Source of the DNA: Mycolicibacterium sp.
GTDB taxonomy: Bacteria; Actinomycetota; Actinomycetes; Mycobacteriales; Mycobacteriaceae
Assembly: GCF_016462945.1 (NCBI RefSeq)
Contig: NZ_JAEMSG010000011.1
Location: forward strand, 1 to 45,905
Length of the DNA: 45,905 nt
Direction of reading: 5' to 3'
A model generated the notes under the pieces. That model was not told where the DNA came from. It made no database searches and saw nothing but the letters and a program-made list of their open reading frames with translations. Shown piece by piece: positions 11,651 to 21,086 of this stretch. Position 1 is the first letter of the stretch; every line of letters starts with the position of its first letter. Position numbers and translations under genes: made by a program.

Positions 11651-12910
11651 CTACGGGTTGAGCGCCACGAACAGGTGTCTGATCCCGGTGTGCCGATTGC
11701 TGCGGGTCCATTCCACCGGTGCGACGATGCGCACGTCTGAATATCGCGTCAGCAACTCCTCGAAGAGCACCCGCAGTTCGAGCCGGGCCAGGTTGGCACC
11801 CAGGCAGTAATGCACACCCTGCCCGAAACCCAGGTGCGGGTTCGGATTGCGGCCGATATCGAACTCATCGGCATGACGGAAGACGGCATCGTCGCGGTTG
11901 GCCGAACCCTCCCACACCACTACCTTCTGCCCGGCCTTGATCGAATTCCCACCGAGGGTGGTGTCGCGGGTGGCGGTGCGCCGCTTCGATGGCGACGGCG
12001 TAGTCCAGCGCACCATCTCCTCAACCGCGGTCGCCAGTAACGCCGGGGTCTCCCGCAGCCGCCGATACTGGTCGGGATGCTGGGCCAGGGCCAGCAGCCC
12101 ACCGGCAACTGCATTGCGGGTGGTCTCCGCGCCCGCGCTGAACAGCAGACTGAAGAACAGGTACAGCTCGGTGTCCGACATCGACGGCGCATCGGGATCC
12201 TCGACGGTGGCGTTGGCCACGATGGACAGCATGTCGTCGCCGGGGTCGGAACGCTTCTCCGCGATGAGCCGGGTCCCGTAGGTGTACATACGCGAACCGG
12301 CATCCTCGACCGACAACCGCCCGACCTCACCCTTGCGAGACCGGCCGAAGTCGAAACTCGGCTCAATGGCTTCGAATAACCAGTGCCGTTCGGAATCAGG
12401 CACACCCAGCAGGATGCAGATCATTTGCATGGGTAGCTCGGCAGCCACATCGACGAGAAAGTCGAAAGCGGCATCGGGTTCGATCCCGTCGAGCAGAGCA
12501 CGGGCGCGAGTACGCAGGTCGTCCTCCACCCGGCGGATCATCCGCGGAGTCAGGCCCGAGCTGACCAACCGCCGGATTCGCGCATGCCGAGGGTCGTCCA
12601 TCATGTTGAGCACCTGACCGGCGACGGAAAGGTCCTGCAGCAGGGTGCCGCCGAAGGGCCGCTCTCCCCCGGTGACCGAGGAGTAGGTCACCGGATCCTT
12701 CAGAACCGCAAGGGTTTCGACATGGGTGGCAACCGACCAGAAACCCTCAGCGCCGGGGGTGTTGTCGGTGGGCTCGTGCCAGAAAACCGGGGCTTCGCGG
12801 CGGTGGATCGCGAACAACGGGTGGGGGAAGCCGTCGGCGAAGTTATCGAGGTCGGTGAAGTCGATATCACTCAATTCGACGTCCCTCAATTCGACGTCCC
12901 GGTGCGACAT
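11651..12910 (-). CDS. cyp126: Cytochrome P450 (CYP126-like)
   Basis: A 419-aa P450. The I-helix oxygen-activation motif is [10 protein letters not shown], the K-helix ExxR is in VEEMVRW, and the heme ligand is Cys369 in [17 protein letters not shown]. By context (next to purB) and sequence it matches Rv0778. I start it at ATG 12910, four bases after the purB stop, rather than at a Met 13 codons upstream inside purB. The N-terminus holds a perfect 15-bp tandem duplication (12870-12899) encoding RDVEL twice. No ferredoxin gene lies beside it, so an electron partner must come from elsewhere. Confidence 0.93.
   Translation of the reverse strand: MSHRDVELRDVELSDIDFTDLDNFADGFPHPLFAIHRREAPVFWHEPTDNTPGAEGFWSVATHVETLAVLKDPVTYSSVTGGERPFGGTLLQDLSVAGQVLNMMDDPRHARIRRLVSSGLTPRMIRRVEDDLRTRARALLDGIEPDAAFDFLVDVAAELPMQMICILLGVPDSERHWLFEAIEPSFDFGRSRKGEVGRLSVEDAGSRMYTYGTRLIAEKRSDPGDDMLSIVANATVEDPDAPSMSDTELYLFFSLLFSAGAETTRNAVAGGLLALAQHPDQYRRLRETPALLATAVEEMVRWTTPSPSKRRTATRDTTLGGNSIKAGQKVVVWEGSANRDDAVFRHADEFDIGRNPNPHLGFGQGVHYCLGANLARLELRVLFEELLTRYSDVRIVAPVEWTRSNRHTGIRHLFVALNP
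12870..12899 (-). repeat. 15-bp perfect tandem duplication inside cyp126 N-terminus
   Basis: Two adjacent identical copies of ctcaattcgacgtcc (plus strand) at 12870-12884 and 12885-12899. The length is a multiple of three, so it adds five codons (Arg-Asp-Val-Glu-Leu) without shifting the frame. Confidence 0.95.
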
Positions 12911-12914
12911 CGGG

Positions 12915-14345
12915 TTACAGAATCGCGCCCGGGGTGTAATTGGCCGCATCCGGGTAAGCGCTCACCAGTTCACCGACCGCCGCGACCACCCGATCCACCT
13001 GACTTGCCGCCGCTCCGATGAACGACTCGGTGTCGGCCAGGGCCCCATCCAGTGCGGCCCGGTCCAGTGGCAACCGCGGATCCGCAGCCAGCCTGTCGAG
13101 CAGATCCGGCTCGGCACCGCGTTCCCGCATGGCCAACGCGACAGCCACCGCATGCTCCTTGATGACCTCGTGGGCGGCTTCGCGGCCTACGCCGGCGCGT
13201 ACCGCGGCAATGAGCACCTTGGTCGTGGCCAGGAACGGCAGGTAGCGATCCAGCTCCCGCTGGATCACCGCGGGGTAGGCACCGAACTCCTCCAGCACGG
13301 TGAGGCACGTCTCGATCTGACCGTCGACGGCGAAGAATGCATCGGGCAGCGCTACCCGGCGCACTACCGAGCAGAACACGTCGCCCTCATTCCACTGAGC
13401 CCCGGCCAGTTCCGCGGCCATCGATGCGTAGCCGCGCAGTACCACCTGCAAACCGTTGACCCGTTCGCAGCTGCGGGTGTTCATCTTGTGCGGCATGGCC
13501 GAGGATCCGACCTGCCCAGGCGCGAACCCTTCGGTGGCCAGTTCATGGCCGGCCATCAGCCGGATGGTGTGAGCCAACGACGAGGGTCCGGAGCCGAGTT
13601 GCACCAATGCCGAGACGACGTCGTGGTCCAGTGAACGCGGATACACCTGGCCCACACTGTCGAGCACCGCGGTGAAGCCCAAGAAGTCCGCGACGCGTCG
13701 CTCAAGTTCGCCGAGACGATCCGCATCACCGTCGAACAGATCGAGCATGTCCTGCCCGGTTCCCATCGGACCCTTGATGCCGCGCAGCGGATAGCGATCG
13801 ACGAGCTCGCGAATACGGCTCAGGGCGATGAGCGTCTCCTGGGCCGCGGAGGCGAACCGCTTGCCCAGCGTGGTGGCCTGGGCGGCGACATTGTGGCTGC
13901 GGCCGGTCATCACCAGGTCCCGATAGCGGGTCGCCCGCTCGGCAAGCCGGGCCGCGACGGCCACTCCGCGGGCGTGCACGAGTTGCAGCGACTGCCGAAT
14001 CTGCAACTGCTCGACGTTCTCGGTCAGATCCCGGCTCGTCATACCCTTGTGGACGTGCTGGTGGCCGGCGAGGGCGTTGAATTCCTCGATACGGGCCTTG
14101 ACGTCATGGCGGGTAACGCGCTCGCGCGCGGCGATCGAGGCCAGGTCGACCTGCTCGACAACCCGTTCGTAGTCGGTGATTGCCGCCTCGGGCACCTCAA
14201 CACCGAGTTCCCGTTGCGCCCGCAGCACCGCCAACCAGAGTCGGCGCTCAGCGACGATCTTGGCCTCCGGTGACCAAATCGCCACCATTTCGGCGCTGGC
14301 ATACCGGTTGGCCAGCACGTTGGGGATCGCGGCGCGGGTGGTCAC
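12915..14345 (-). CDS. purB: Adenylosuccinate lyase
   Basis: A 476-aa fumarase/aspartase-superfamily lyase that acts twice in purine synthesis: SAICAR to AICAR, and adenylosuccinate to AMP. The superfamily signature [10 protein letters not shown] is present, as are [15 protein letters not shown] and [12 protein letters not shown] (catalytic His region). I prefer GTG 14345, since homologs begin close to [14 protein letters not shown] 14351 is an alternative two codons upstream. It is followed by cyp126 after four bases and diverges from the DUF429 gene across 25 bp. Confidence 0.96.
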   Translation of the reverse strand: MTTRAAIPNVLANRYASAEMVAIWSPEAKIVAERRLWLAVLRAQRELGVEVPEAAITDYERVVEQVDLASIAARERVTRHDVKARIEEFNALAGHQHVHKGMTSRDLTENVEQLQIRQSLQLVHARGVAVAARLAERATRYRDLVMTGRSHNVAAQATTLGKRFASAAQETLIALSRIRELVDRYPLRGIKGPMGTGQDMLDLFDGDADRLGELERRVADFLGFTAVLDSVGQVYPRSLDHDVVSALVQLGSGPSSLAHTIRLMAGHELATEGFAPGQVGSSAMPHKMNTRSCERVNGLQVVLRGYASMAAELAGAQWNEGDVFCSVVRRVALPDAFFAVDGQIETCLTVLEEFGAYPAVIQRELDRYLPFLATTKVLIAAVRAGVGREAAHEVIKEHAVAVALAMRERGAEPDLLDRLAADPRLPLDRAALDGALADTESFIGAAASQVDRVVAAVGELVSAYPDAANYTPGAIL

Positions 14346-14370
14346 AATCACACAGCTTACGGTTTGGGGT

Positions 14371-15141
14371 GTGTACTTCGTGGGAGTCGACCTCGCCTGG
14401 GGTCAGCGCAGCCCGACAGGTGTGGCCGCGCTCGACAGCAACGGCGCCCTCTGTCATGTTGCGGTAGCTGGCGATGACGCCGACATCCTGGCGCAACTGG
14501 CACCCTTTGTCGGCGGTGAGTGTGTGGTGGCCTTCGACGCGCCGCTGGTAGTCACCAACGCATCCGGCAACCGTCCGTGCGAGGCCGCACTGAACCGCGA
14601 CTTCCGCCGCTTCGACGCCGGCGCGCATCCGGCCAACACCGGCCTGGCCTGGTTCGCTGATGGTGGTCGGGCCGCACGACTGTGCGCAGCCCTGGAACTT
14701 GATCTCAACCCGCGCTCGTCATCACCGCGGCGCGCCCTTGAGGTGTATCCCCATGCCGCCAGTGTGGTGCTGTTCGGCCTCGACCGGACACTGAAGTACA
14801 AGCAGAAGCAGGGCCGTGAATTTCCGCAGTTGCAGTCGGAGTTACTGCGGCTCATAGATTTTATCGAAGGGTTGCGGACGGCCAGCCCCGCCATCGACCT
14901 CCGATCCGGCGGATGGACAGAACTGCGACATAGTGTGCTGACCGCAACCCGCAAGGCCCACCTGCGCAGGGCCGAAGATCCCATCGATGCGGTGCTCTGC
15001 GCCTACATCGCGCGATTTGCGAGCGAAAGACCCGACGATGTGACGGTGTACGGGGAGACGGAGACCGGATGCATCGTCACCCCGGCACAACTCAGGCCCG
15101 AAGACCCGTCCACGCATCAGATGTACCGGTCATCACACTGA
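14371..15141 (+). CDS. DUF429 family protein
   Basis: A 256-aa protein starting at GTG 14371 with YFVGVDLAWGQRSPTGVAAL, the RNase-H-like first strand typical of DUF429, in which the Asp may bind metal. Other family features are VVAFDAPLVVTN, CEAALNRDFRRFDAGAHPANT and EVYPHAA. DUF429 is predicted to be nuclease-like, but its role is not known. It corresponds to Rv0776c. Its last 50 bp overlap the 3' end of the convergent SDR gene (15092-15141). A longer upstream reading frame exists, but it is antisense to purB and is not supported. Confidence 0.85.
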   Translation: MYFVGVDLAWGQRSPTGVAALDSNGALCHVAVAGDDADILAQLAPFVGGECVVAFDAPLVVTNASGNRPCEAALNRDFRRFDAGAHPANTGLAWFADGGRAARLCAALELDLNPRSSSPRRALEVYPHAASVVLFGLDRTLKYKQKQGREFPQLQSELLRLIDFIEGLRTASPAIDLRSGGWTELRHSVLTATRKAHLRRAEDPIDAVLCAYIARFASERPDDVTVYGETETGCIVTPAQLRPEDPSTHQMYRSSH

Positions 15142-16096
15142 CCTCATCGAGGAACCGGCGCACCTTGGCGGGGTTCTCGTGGCGCTGCCAGCCGAAGGTG
15201 GTCGGTCGCTGGGCGCGGTCGTGCCAGAAATGGCCGGGCTCCGACGGTGGTCGGGTCGCCACCAGCCACACTGCGGTGTCGGCACCGTCGGCCACCTCCC
15301 GCAGCAGCGGTTTGGTGATGACGCGGAAGCGGGGCAGGTACTCCGCCACCCCCGGGGTGTCCACCCATCCCGGGTGCATGCTCTCCACCCGGATGTCGGT
15401 GCCGGCGAGCCGTCGGGCCCAGGAGTCGGCGAGGACCACCTGCATCCGCTTGGTGCGGGCGTAGGTGCGAACCCCGTTGTAGTCCTGGCTGGACTCCAGG
15501 TCGTCGACCACCAGCGGGCTGCTGTACATGCCGCCTGAGGACACGAACACCACCGAGGCTCCGCGGGCCGCGCGCAACAGCGGCAGCACCCGCTCGGTCA
15601 TCAGCTGCGGCCCGAGGATGTGGGTGGCCAGCTGCACCTCATGACCCTCACGGGTGACGACGCGCTGTGAGGGCATCAGGCCCGCGTTGTGAACCAGCCC
15701 GTCCAGCGCCGGCACCCGCGTGGAGAAGTCGGCGCACCAGTTCGTGACCGCCTCGAGGTCGGAGACATCACACACCTCGCCCACCACATCGGCGCCGGGA
15801 AGCTCCTCGACGATCTCGGCAACGCGACGACGCACCTTGGCGGCATTGCGACCGAGCAGATACACCGTCGCCCCGAGCCCGGCGAACGCCCGCGCCATGG
15901 CCAGGCCGATGCCGGCAGTCGCACCGGTTACCAGAACTCGCTTTCCGACCAGGGCATCCGGAGCCGGGTCGGCCGGCCACCAGCGCCGCCGCAACCCGGA
16001 GCCGATCCGGGTGTAGCCGAGAACCAGTGCGCGATCCATCGCGCCATCAAGCAGATCCGTCACCGGGCGGGTGACAGCGGAAAAATCCAAGATCAC
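15092..16096 (-). CDS. Short-chain dehydrogenase (DHRS12/retinol-dehydrogenase-like)
   Basis: A 334-aa SDR with about 50 extra N-terminal residues ahead of the Rossmann motif TGATAGIG. NAG is in VHNAGLMPS, the catalytic Ser is in VFVSSGGMYS and the Tyr/Lys pair is YARTK. The C-terminal part has HPGWVDTPGV and a GHFWHDRAQRP tail typical of eukaryote-like DHRS12 relatives. Substrate unknown, probably a lipid or long-chain alcohol. The GTG start overlaps the stop of the upstream tetR by four bases, so it is the likely partner or target of that regulator. Its 3' end overlaps the DUF429 gene. Confidence 0.88.
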   Translation of the reverse strand: MILDFSAVTRPVTDLLDGAMDRALVLGYTRIGSGLRRRWWPADPAPDALVGKRVLVTGATAGIGLAMARAFAGLGATVYLLGRNAAKVRRRVAEIVEELPGADVVGEVCDVSDLEAVTNWCADFSTRVPALDGLVHNAGLMPSQRVVTREGHEVQLATHILGPQLMTERVLPLLRAARGASVVFVSSGGMYSSPLVVDDLESSQDYNGVRTYARTKRMQVVLADSWARRLAGTDIRVESMHPGWVDTPGVAEYLPRFRVITKPLLREVADGADTAVWLVATRPPSEPGHFWHDRAQRPTTFGWQRHENPAKVRRFLDEVSVMTGTSDAWTGLRA

Positions 16097-16701
16097 ACCC
16101 GCTGCTCAATCGGAGCCAGTACGTCAATCACATCAATCAGGGTTGCACGGGCGGTTTCGCGGGGACCGCCGGTATCGGCAACAAGCGCCGAGACCACCGC
16201 CCCGTCGACCGCACAGACCAGCGCGGTCACCATGTCCACCCGGGCACTCCGGCCCGAGCGGGTCACGGCCTCGACGACAGCGTCGACGCGCTGTTGCAGC
16301 AGTCGCCGCTCGACACCACGCAGCGCCGGATGGCGGGCACAGGCGATATAGCGCTCGTAGCGCGAGATCAACTGCTCGCTGCTTTCTTCACCTGCCAGCA
16401 GTTCGAGCAGCAGGTCGGCGGTGGCACCGGTGCTGCGGCGCCGTCGCGGCAGGTCCTGCACCCGGGCTCGCAGTTGGGCGGCCTCGACGGCTCCGATGTA
16501 CTCGACGGCCTTCCCGACCAACTCGTCCAGCGATGAGAAGTAATAGGTCGTCGACGCCAGTGGCAATCCCGCCCGCCGCGCGACCGCCCGATGGCGCACC
16601 GCGTCGAACCCGCCTTCGCACAACAATTCGGCGGCAGCGCTGACGAGCGCGTACCGCCGTCTTTCTCCTTTGGGGGTAACCGCTGCGGTCACCTTCGCCA
16701 T
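16093..16701 (-). CDS. TetR-family transcriptional regulator (Rv0775-like)
   Basis: A 202-aa regulator. The N-terminal helix-turn-helix runs about residues 15-60: RRRYALVSAAAELLCEGG, then VRHRAVARRAGLPLASTTYYFSS with the typical TYYFxS recognition-helix end. The C-terminal ligand domain is not distinctive. ATG 16701 is preferred over a Met eight codons upstream because the basic linker begins there. It overlaps the SDR start (GTGA) and diverges from a Tat-type esterase gene. An inverted repeat in the 69-bp gap (16727-16741) is a candidate operator. Confidence 0.88.
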   Translation of the reverse strand: MAKVTAAVTPKGERRRYALVSAAAELLCEGGFDAVRHRAVARRAGLPLASTTYYFSSLDELVGKAVEYIGAVEAAQLRARVQDLPRRRRSTGATADLLLELLAGEESSEQLISRYERYIACARHPALRGVERRLLQQRVDAVVEAVTRSGRSARVDMVTALVCAVDGAVVSALVADTGGPRETARATLIDVIDVLAPIEQRV

Positions 16702-16726
16702 GCTGCCAGTCGCACCGCAGCGCACA

Positions 16727-16741
16727 TCGCGCTTTGCGCGA
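16727..16741. promoter_or_regulatory. Inverted repeat TCGCGC-N3-GCGCGA, candidate TetR operator
   Basis: Perfect 6-bp arms separated by TTT, placed in the 69-bp gap between the divergent tetR (start 16701) and esterase (start 16771) genes. Placement and symmetry suit an autoregulated TetR operator. This is inference only, as GC-rich inverted repeats are common here. Confidence 0.4.
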
Positions 16742-16770
16742 AGACGTGACGGGTGGGGCAGGATGGTGGA

Positions 16771-17580
16771 ATGGCGAATATCAATCGGCGCGCCGCTCTG
16801 CGAGTGGGAGCCGGTGCCGCCGGTGCCGCCGCACTCGGTGCGGCGCTCACGCCGTGGCGCGCAAACGCCACGCCGACACTTATCACCGGATCGTTCGTCT
16901 CCATCGCACGCGGCGGAATCACCACCAACTTCGCCATCGCACGGCCGCCGGGTCAGACCGGGGCACTGCGACCGGTGATCGCCCTACACGGCAAGGGCAG
17001 TGATGCCGCCGCGGTCATGGCGGGCGGTGTCGAGCAGGGTCTGGCCCAGGCGGTCAGCGCGGGTCTACCGCCATTCGCGGTCGTCGCCGTCGACGGCGGC
17101 GGCAGCTACTGGCACCGGCGCACCTGGGGTGAAGACGCCGGTGCGATGGTGCTGGGCGAGTTGCTTCCGATGCTCGGCGAACAGGGTCTGGACACCTCGC
17201 GGGTGGGCTTCCTCGGGTGGTCGATGGGCGGCTACGGCGCGCTGCTGCTGGGCGCGCGACTCGGTGCGGCCCGCACTGCGGCGATCTGCGCGGTCAGTCC
17301 GGCACTGTGGCTATCGTCGGGTGCTAGCGCGCCCGGCGCGTTCGACGGACCCGACGACTTCGCCGCCAACACTGTGTTCGGCTTTCCCGCGCTGGCGTCG
17401 ATACCCACCCGGATCGACTGCGGTTACCGCGACCCGTTCTATGCGGCCACCAAGCAATTCATCGCACAGTTGCCGAACCCGCCGGCCGGCGGCTTCTCCG
17501 CAGGCGGGCACGACGCCGGCTTCTGGAGCGCGCAGCTGCCCGCCGAGATCGGCTGGATGGCTCCACTGCTGACGGCCTGA
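16771..17580 (+). CDS. Tat-exported alpha/beta-hydrolase esterase (Rv0774c-like)
   Basis: A 269-aa esterase of the EstD/antigen-85-like alpha/beta-hydrolase type. The N-terminus NRRAALRVGAGAAGAAALG, ending near WRANA, is a twin-arginine signal, so the enzyme should be exported folded. The nucleophile elbow is GWSMGG (Ser about 151), with an Asp in CGYRDPF (about 222) and a His in AGGHDAGFW (about 248). I start at ATG 16771, which places the RR motif close to the N-terminus; an upstream in-frame start adds six residues. It is divergent from tetR and convergent with purD. Confidence 0.88.
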   Translation: MANINRRAALRVGAGAAGAAALGAALTPWRANATPTLITGSFVSIARGGITTNFAIARPPGQTGALRPVIALHGKGSDAAAVMAGGVEQGLAQAVSAGLPPFAVVAVDGGGSYWHRRTWGEDAGAMVLGELLPMLGEQGLDTSRVGFLGWSMGGYGALLLGARLGAARTAAICAVSPALWLSSGASAPGAFDGPDDFAANTVFGFPALASIPTRIDCGYRDPFYAATKQFIAQLPNPPAGGFSAGGHDAGFWSAQLPAEIGWMAPLLTA

Positions 17581-17620
17581 AATCCCAGACGATAGTCATC
17601 TCGCGCCTGCACGCCCGGCC

Positions 17621-17630
17621 TTGACGTCAA
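17621..17630. other. 10-bp perfect palindrome TTGACGTCAA
   Basis: It lies in the 66-bp gap between the convergent esterase and purD stops. It is too short for a terminator stem and lacks a T-run. It is recorded because it is one of the few non-coding symmetric elements here. Function unknown. Confidence 0.3.
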
Positions 17631-17646
17631 CGCGGCGCGAAACAGC

Positions 17647-18915
17647 TCACAATGTGATCCGGCCCTCGGCCGCAGCAAGTCCGATATCGGCGCGGAAATG
17701 ACCGCCGGGCAATCGAACTGACGACATCACCCCGTATGCGGCGGCACGGGCGGCCGGCAGGTCGACACCGGTCCCGACCACCGACAGCACCCGTCCGCCC
17801 GAGGAGACCACGGCACCGTCCTCGCGACGGGACGTGCCGGCGTGCAGCACCCCGTCCGCCTCTGCGCCGGTGATGACATCGCCGAGGCGGGGGCGGCCCG
17901 GGTAGTTCTCCGCGGCCAGCACGACGGTCACCGCGTAGCCGTCATGCCACTGCAGTGGTGCGAAGTCGGCCAGAGTTCCGGTCGCCGTCGCATACAACGC
18001 ACCACCCAGCGGGGATGTCAGCAGAGCCAAGACCGCCTGGGTCTCGGGATCGCCGAAGCGGCAATTGAACTCGACCACCGCGGGCCCCGTGGACGTCATC
18101 GCCAATCCGGCGTACAACAGACCCGAGAATGGGCAGCCTCGGCGCACCATTTCGGCCGCAACGGGTTCGACCACATCGCCGACGATCGCGGACTCAGAAG
18201 ATTTCGGAAGCCACGGCAACGGTGCGTAGGCGCCCATGCCCCCGGTGTTGGGCCCGGCGTCACCGTCGGCGACCCGCTTGAAATCCTGAGCCGCCACCAA
18301 TGGCACCACCGTCGCCCCGTCGACCAGACAGAACAGTGACACCTCCGGGCCGTCCAGGTAGGACTCCAGCAGCACCGGGTGACCGGAATCCAGCAGGGTG
18401 GCGGCGTGTGCGCGGGCGTCGTCCCGCTCGGCGGTGACGACCACACCCTTACCGGCCGCCAAGCCGTCGTCTTTGACCACCCATGCAGGCTGACCGACGG
18501 CGGGGCCGAACCGGTCCAGGGCGGCGTCGAGACGGGCGGGGCTGTCGACGATCTCACTGGCGGCGGTGCGCACGCCGGCGGCGGCCATCACATCCTTGGC
18601 GAAGGCCTTGGAACCCTCGATCCGGGCGGCATCCTTGGACGGACCGAAACAGGCGATGCCCGCGGCTCGAATAGCATCGGCCACGCCGAGAGCCAGGGGC
18701 ACCTCGGGGCCGATCACCACCAGGTCGGCACGCAGCCGGGCGGCCAGCGCGGTGACCTCCTCGGCGGAGGTGACATCGACGTCGTACTGTTCGGCCACCG
18801 TCGCAGTACCGGCGTTGCCCGGCGCGACCGCCAGGTAGTCGACCCCCGGGTCCTTTCGCAGCCCGAGCAACAGGGCGTGTTCGCGGGCACCGGATCCGAT
18901 CACAAGGACGCGCAC
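17647..18915 (-). CDS. purD: Phosphoribosylamine-glycine ligase (GAR synthetase)
   Basis: A 422-aa ATP-grasp ligase joining phosphoribosylamine and glycine. It begins [19 protein letters not shown]-grasp features include [16 protein letters not shown] and the metal-binding [10 protein letters not shown] (typical of PurD), with [13 protein letters not shown] between. I use GTG 18915 because homologs start at this MRVLVIGSG; a further GTG three codons upstream is less likely. It follows the carboxymuconolactone-decarboxylase-like gene by 29 bp on the same strand, so it may be the last gene of the aldehyde-dehydrogenase operon as well as having its own promoter. Confidence 0.97.
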   Translation of the reverse strand: MRVLVIGSGAREHALLLGLRKDPGVDYLAVAPGNAGTATVAEQYDVDVTSAEEVTALAARLRADLVVIGPEVPLALGVADAIRAAGIACFGPSKDAARIEGSKAFAKDVMAAAGVRTAASEIVDSPARLDAALDRFGPAVGQPAWVVKDDGLAAGKGVVVTAERDDARAHAATLLDSGHPVLLESYLDGPEVSLFCLVDGATVVPLVAAQDFKRVADGDAGPNTGGMGAYAPLPWLPKSSESAIVGDVVEPVAAEMVRRGCPFSGLLYAGLAMTSTGPAVVEFNCRFGDPETQAVLALLTSPLGGALYATATGTLADFAPLQWHDGYAVTVVLAAENYPGRPRLGDVITGAEADGVLHAGTSRREDGAVVSSGGRVLSVVGTGVDLPAARAAAYGVMSSVRLPGGHFRADIGLAAAEGRITL

Positions 18916-18944
18916 GCACCACACCCTAATCGGAGGCCGTCTCC

Positions 18945-19388
18945 TCAGGTGTCGGTGGAGGACTTCTTGCCGCCGTGCATCTTCACCGCATTGCCGGCGT
19001 TGGCCTTCTTGTCATCGGATTTACCGGCGGCGGCGGTCTTGCGGCGTTTGGCGGCGACCCGCTCAACCACACCGTTGAAGCCCGAGCCGAGCGGAAAGCC
19101 GACGTAGTGCGTGATGAACAGCGCCATCTCCCGCAACTCATCAGAGGTCATCTCGCCGTTCTCCAGGGCGGCATTGACCTGAATCTCGGCCAGATCCGGC
19201 AGGCCGAGTGCAGTTACCACCGACAGCGTCATGATCCGCTTGTCTCGCATCGATAGTCCGGGTCGGCTCCAGATGTTGCCGAAGAGGTGGTCGACGGTCA
19301 GTGCGAAGAAGTCGCCGGGCATATCGGACATCTCCCAGGCGTAGACCTCGTTCATCTTCGCCAGGCCCTTACGGCGCAACTCATCCAT
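18945..19388 (-). CDS. Carboxymuconolactone decarboxylase (AhpD/CMD-fold) family protein, Cys-less
   Basis: A 147-aa all-helical CMD-domain protein: [55 protein letters not shown]. It contains no cysteine at all, so it cannot be an AhpD-type peroxidase using CxxC; a decarboxylase-like or unknown role is more likely. The C-terminal 35 residues are Lys/Ala/Gly-rich and probably disordered. The start has a strong GAAGGAG site. It is three bases downstream of the HIBDH-like gene. Matches Rv0771 by context. Confidence 0.85.
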   Translation of the reverse strand: MDELRRKGLAKMNEVYAWEMSDMPGDFFALTVDHLFGNIWSRPGLSMRDKRIMTLSVVTALGLPDLAEIQVNAALENGEMTSDELREMALFITHYVGFPLGSGFNGVVERVAAKRRKTAAAGKSDDKKANAGNAVKMHGGKKSSTDT

Positions 19389-19391
19389 TTC

Positions 19392-20282
19392 TCACTCCTT
19401 CTCGGGTGGAGCTGATTGCTCATGCGGTACACCGAGCCCGGCGGCCAGGTTGCGCAACGCCACTTCAGCGAGCGGCAGATCGACATCGATTGACTCCCCC
19501 AGAGCCAGAGCAAGACTCAAGTCTTTCTCGCCCAGGCCGCGGGTGTGGGTGAAGGTGTCGTAGAGCCAATGTCCAGGTTCGAGTTCGTGGGTGTTATCGC
19601 GCACCATGATTGCGCCCGCGCCTCCGGTCAGCGCATCAGTGTGCCGAACCACCCGTCCGAGTGCCTGCAGGTCCAGACCTGCGGCCTCGGCCAGCGTCAT
19701 CGCCTCAGCAGCGGCGGCGAACGACGTGAAGGTCAGCATGTTGCGGGCCAACTTCATCCGCGTTCCCGCACCCGGCTCGCCGGCATGAATCACCAGCGAC
19801 GCCCACTGCGTGAACATCGGTTTGACGCGCTCATAGACCTCGCGTGGCGCACCGACCATCGTCGCCAGCTCACCCTTCGCAGCCGCACCCGCTCCCCCGC
19901 TGACCGGCGCATCGATGACATGGATACCCTGCGGTGCGATATCGCGCGCGAGTTCCGCCGCGGTGGCAGCACCGATGGTCGAATGAATCGCGATCACCGT
20001 GCCCGGCGCAGCATGACGAGCCAGCTCTGCCACCACCTCGCGCACCTGCTCGTCATTGAGCACCGTGACGCTGATGACGTCGGCCGCGGCGACGTCGGCC
20101 ACACTGCCGGCCACGCTCGCTCCGGCCTCGGCGAACGGCATCATGACCTCATCGCGGACATCGAACACCACCAGACCACCGGGCCAGCCCACCAACCGCG
20201 TGGCCATCGGCGCGCCCATACTGCCCAGCCCGATATAGCCGAGCCTCGGATCAGTCCTCGGATCAGTCCCCGAATCAACCAC
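19392..20282 (-). CDS. 3-hydroxyisobutyrate dehydrogenase-family oxidoreductase
   Basis: A 296-aa beta-hydroxyacid dehydrogenase. The N-terminal NAD(P)-binding motif is YIGLGSMGAPMA, the substrate-binding signature is DAPVSGGAGAAAKGELA and the catalytic Lys is in RMKLARNML. It should oxidise a 3-hydroxy acid or reduce a semialdehyde; the exact substrate is not readable. It corresponds to Rv0770. The first residues contain a 2 x 12-bp tandem duplication (20244-20267) that repeats Thr-Asp-Pro-Arg. It is in the leftward run ALDH-SDR-HIBDH-CMD-purD with 15 bp or less to its neighbours. Confidence 0.9.
   Translation of the reverse strand: MVDSGTDPRTDPRLGYIGLGSMGAPMATRLVGWPGGLVVFDVRDEVMMPFAEAGASVAGSVADVAAADVISVTVLNDEQVREVVAELARHAAPGTVIAIHSTIGAATAAELARDIAPQGIHVIDAPVSGGAGAAAKGELATMVGAPREVYERVKPMFTQWASLVIHAGEPGAGTRMKLARNMLTFTSFAAAAEAMTLAEAAGLDLQALGRVVRHTDALTGGAGAIMVRDNTHELEPGHWLYDTFTHTRGLGEKDLSLALALGESIDVDLPLAEVALRNLAAGLGVPHEQSAPPEKE
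20244..20267 (-). repeat. 12-bp perfect tandem duplication at HIBDH-like N-terminus
   Basis: Two adjacent copies of cctcggatcagt (plus strand). It is in frame and encodes TDPR twice, just ahead of the Rossmann strand. Confidence 0.95.
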
Positions 20283-20297
20283 AGCCGAACTCCTTCA

Positions 20298-21050
20298 CTA
20301 CGACCGGATGATCTGGCCGCCGTCGACGTTGAAGATCTGCCCGGTGATCCACCTCGCCTGGTCGGACAGTAGGAACAAACACATACCGACCAGGTCCTCC
20401 GGCTGACCCATCCGGCTCAGCGGAATGTTCCTCACGATATCGGCCACCATCTCCTGCGGGGTGGTGGTGCGGTTGGCCTCGGTGTCGATCGGACCGGGGG
20501 CGATGGCGTTGATGCGAATGTTCTGCCCACCCAGTTCGCGCGAAAGCTGTTGGGTAAGGCCGTTGATGCCGACCTTGGCCAGGCCGTAGTAGTTGGCGTA
20601 AAGCCATGCCGCGGTGGAGGACTGGTTGACGATGGCGCCACCACCCCGTTTGGCCATCTTGCGGTAGACCGCCCGGGTGCAGAGCAGCGCTCCGTCCATA
20701 TTCACGCTCATGAACTTCTTGTAGTAATCCCAGTCCACGGTGACCAGGAAGTCCAGTTTCATGCCGCCGAAGATCGCAGCGTTGTTCACCAGGTAGTCGA
20801 TGCCGCCAAACTCTGCCAATGTGCGATCGGCCATCGCCTTGGTCGACTCGACGTCCGAGACGTCTACCGGTATGGCCAGTGCCGTACCTCCTTCGGCCAG
20901 GATCCCGGCGGCAACCCGTTGGGCGCCCTCGACGTTGATATCGGCGACAACCACGGCCGCACCCTCGCGGGCCAGTGCTTCTGCGTAGGCCTGCCCGATG
21001 CCACCACCGGCGCCGGTGATGATGCCCACCTTCTCGTCGAACTGTCCCAT
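20298..21050 (-). CDS. Short-chain dehydrogenase (Rv0769-like)
   Basis: A 250-aa classical SDR: TGAGGGIG at the N-terminus, VNNAA in place of the usual NNAG, Ser in NQSSTAAWL, the catalytic YGLAK pair, NAIAPGPIDTEA and the end VDGGQIIRS. ADIN after strand 2 suggests NAD(H). Length and position match Rv0769. It follows aldA by 36 bp, and the HIBDH-like gene follows it by 15 bp. Substrate unknown; the surrounding genes suggest oxidation of an alcohol, aldehyde or hydroxy acid series. Confidence 0.9.
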   Translation of the reverse strand: MGQFDEKVGIITGAGGGIGQAYAEALAREGAAVVVADINVEGAQRVAAGILAEGGTALAIPVDVSDVESTKAMADRTLAEFGGIDYLVNNAAIFGGMKLDFLVTVDWDYYKKFMSVNMDGALLCTRAVYRKMAKRGGGAIVNQSSTAAWLYANYYGLAKVGINGLTQQLSRELGGQNIRINAIAPGPIDTEANRTTTPQEMVADIVRNIPLSRMGQPEDLVGMCLFLLSDQARWITGQIFNVDGGQIIRS

Positions 21051-21086
21051 CGTTCCTCCTCACATGGGTTGATTAGACCAGCCTGA

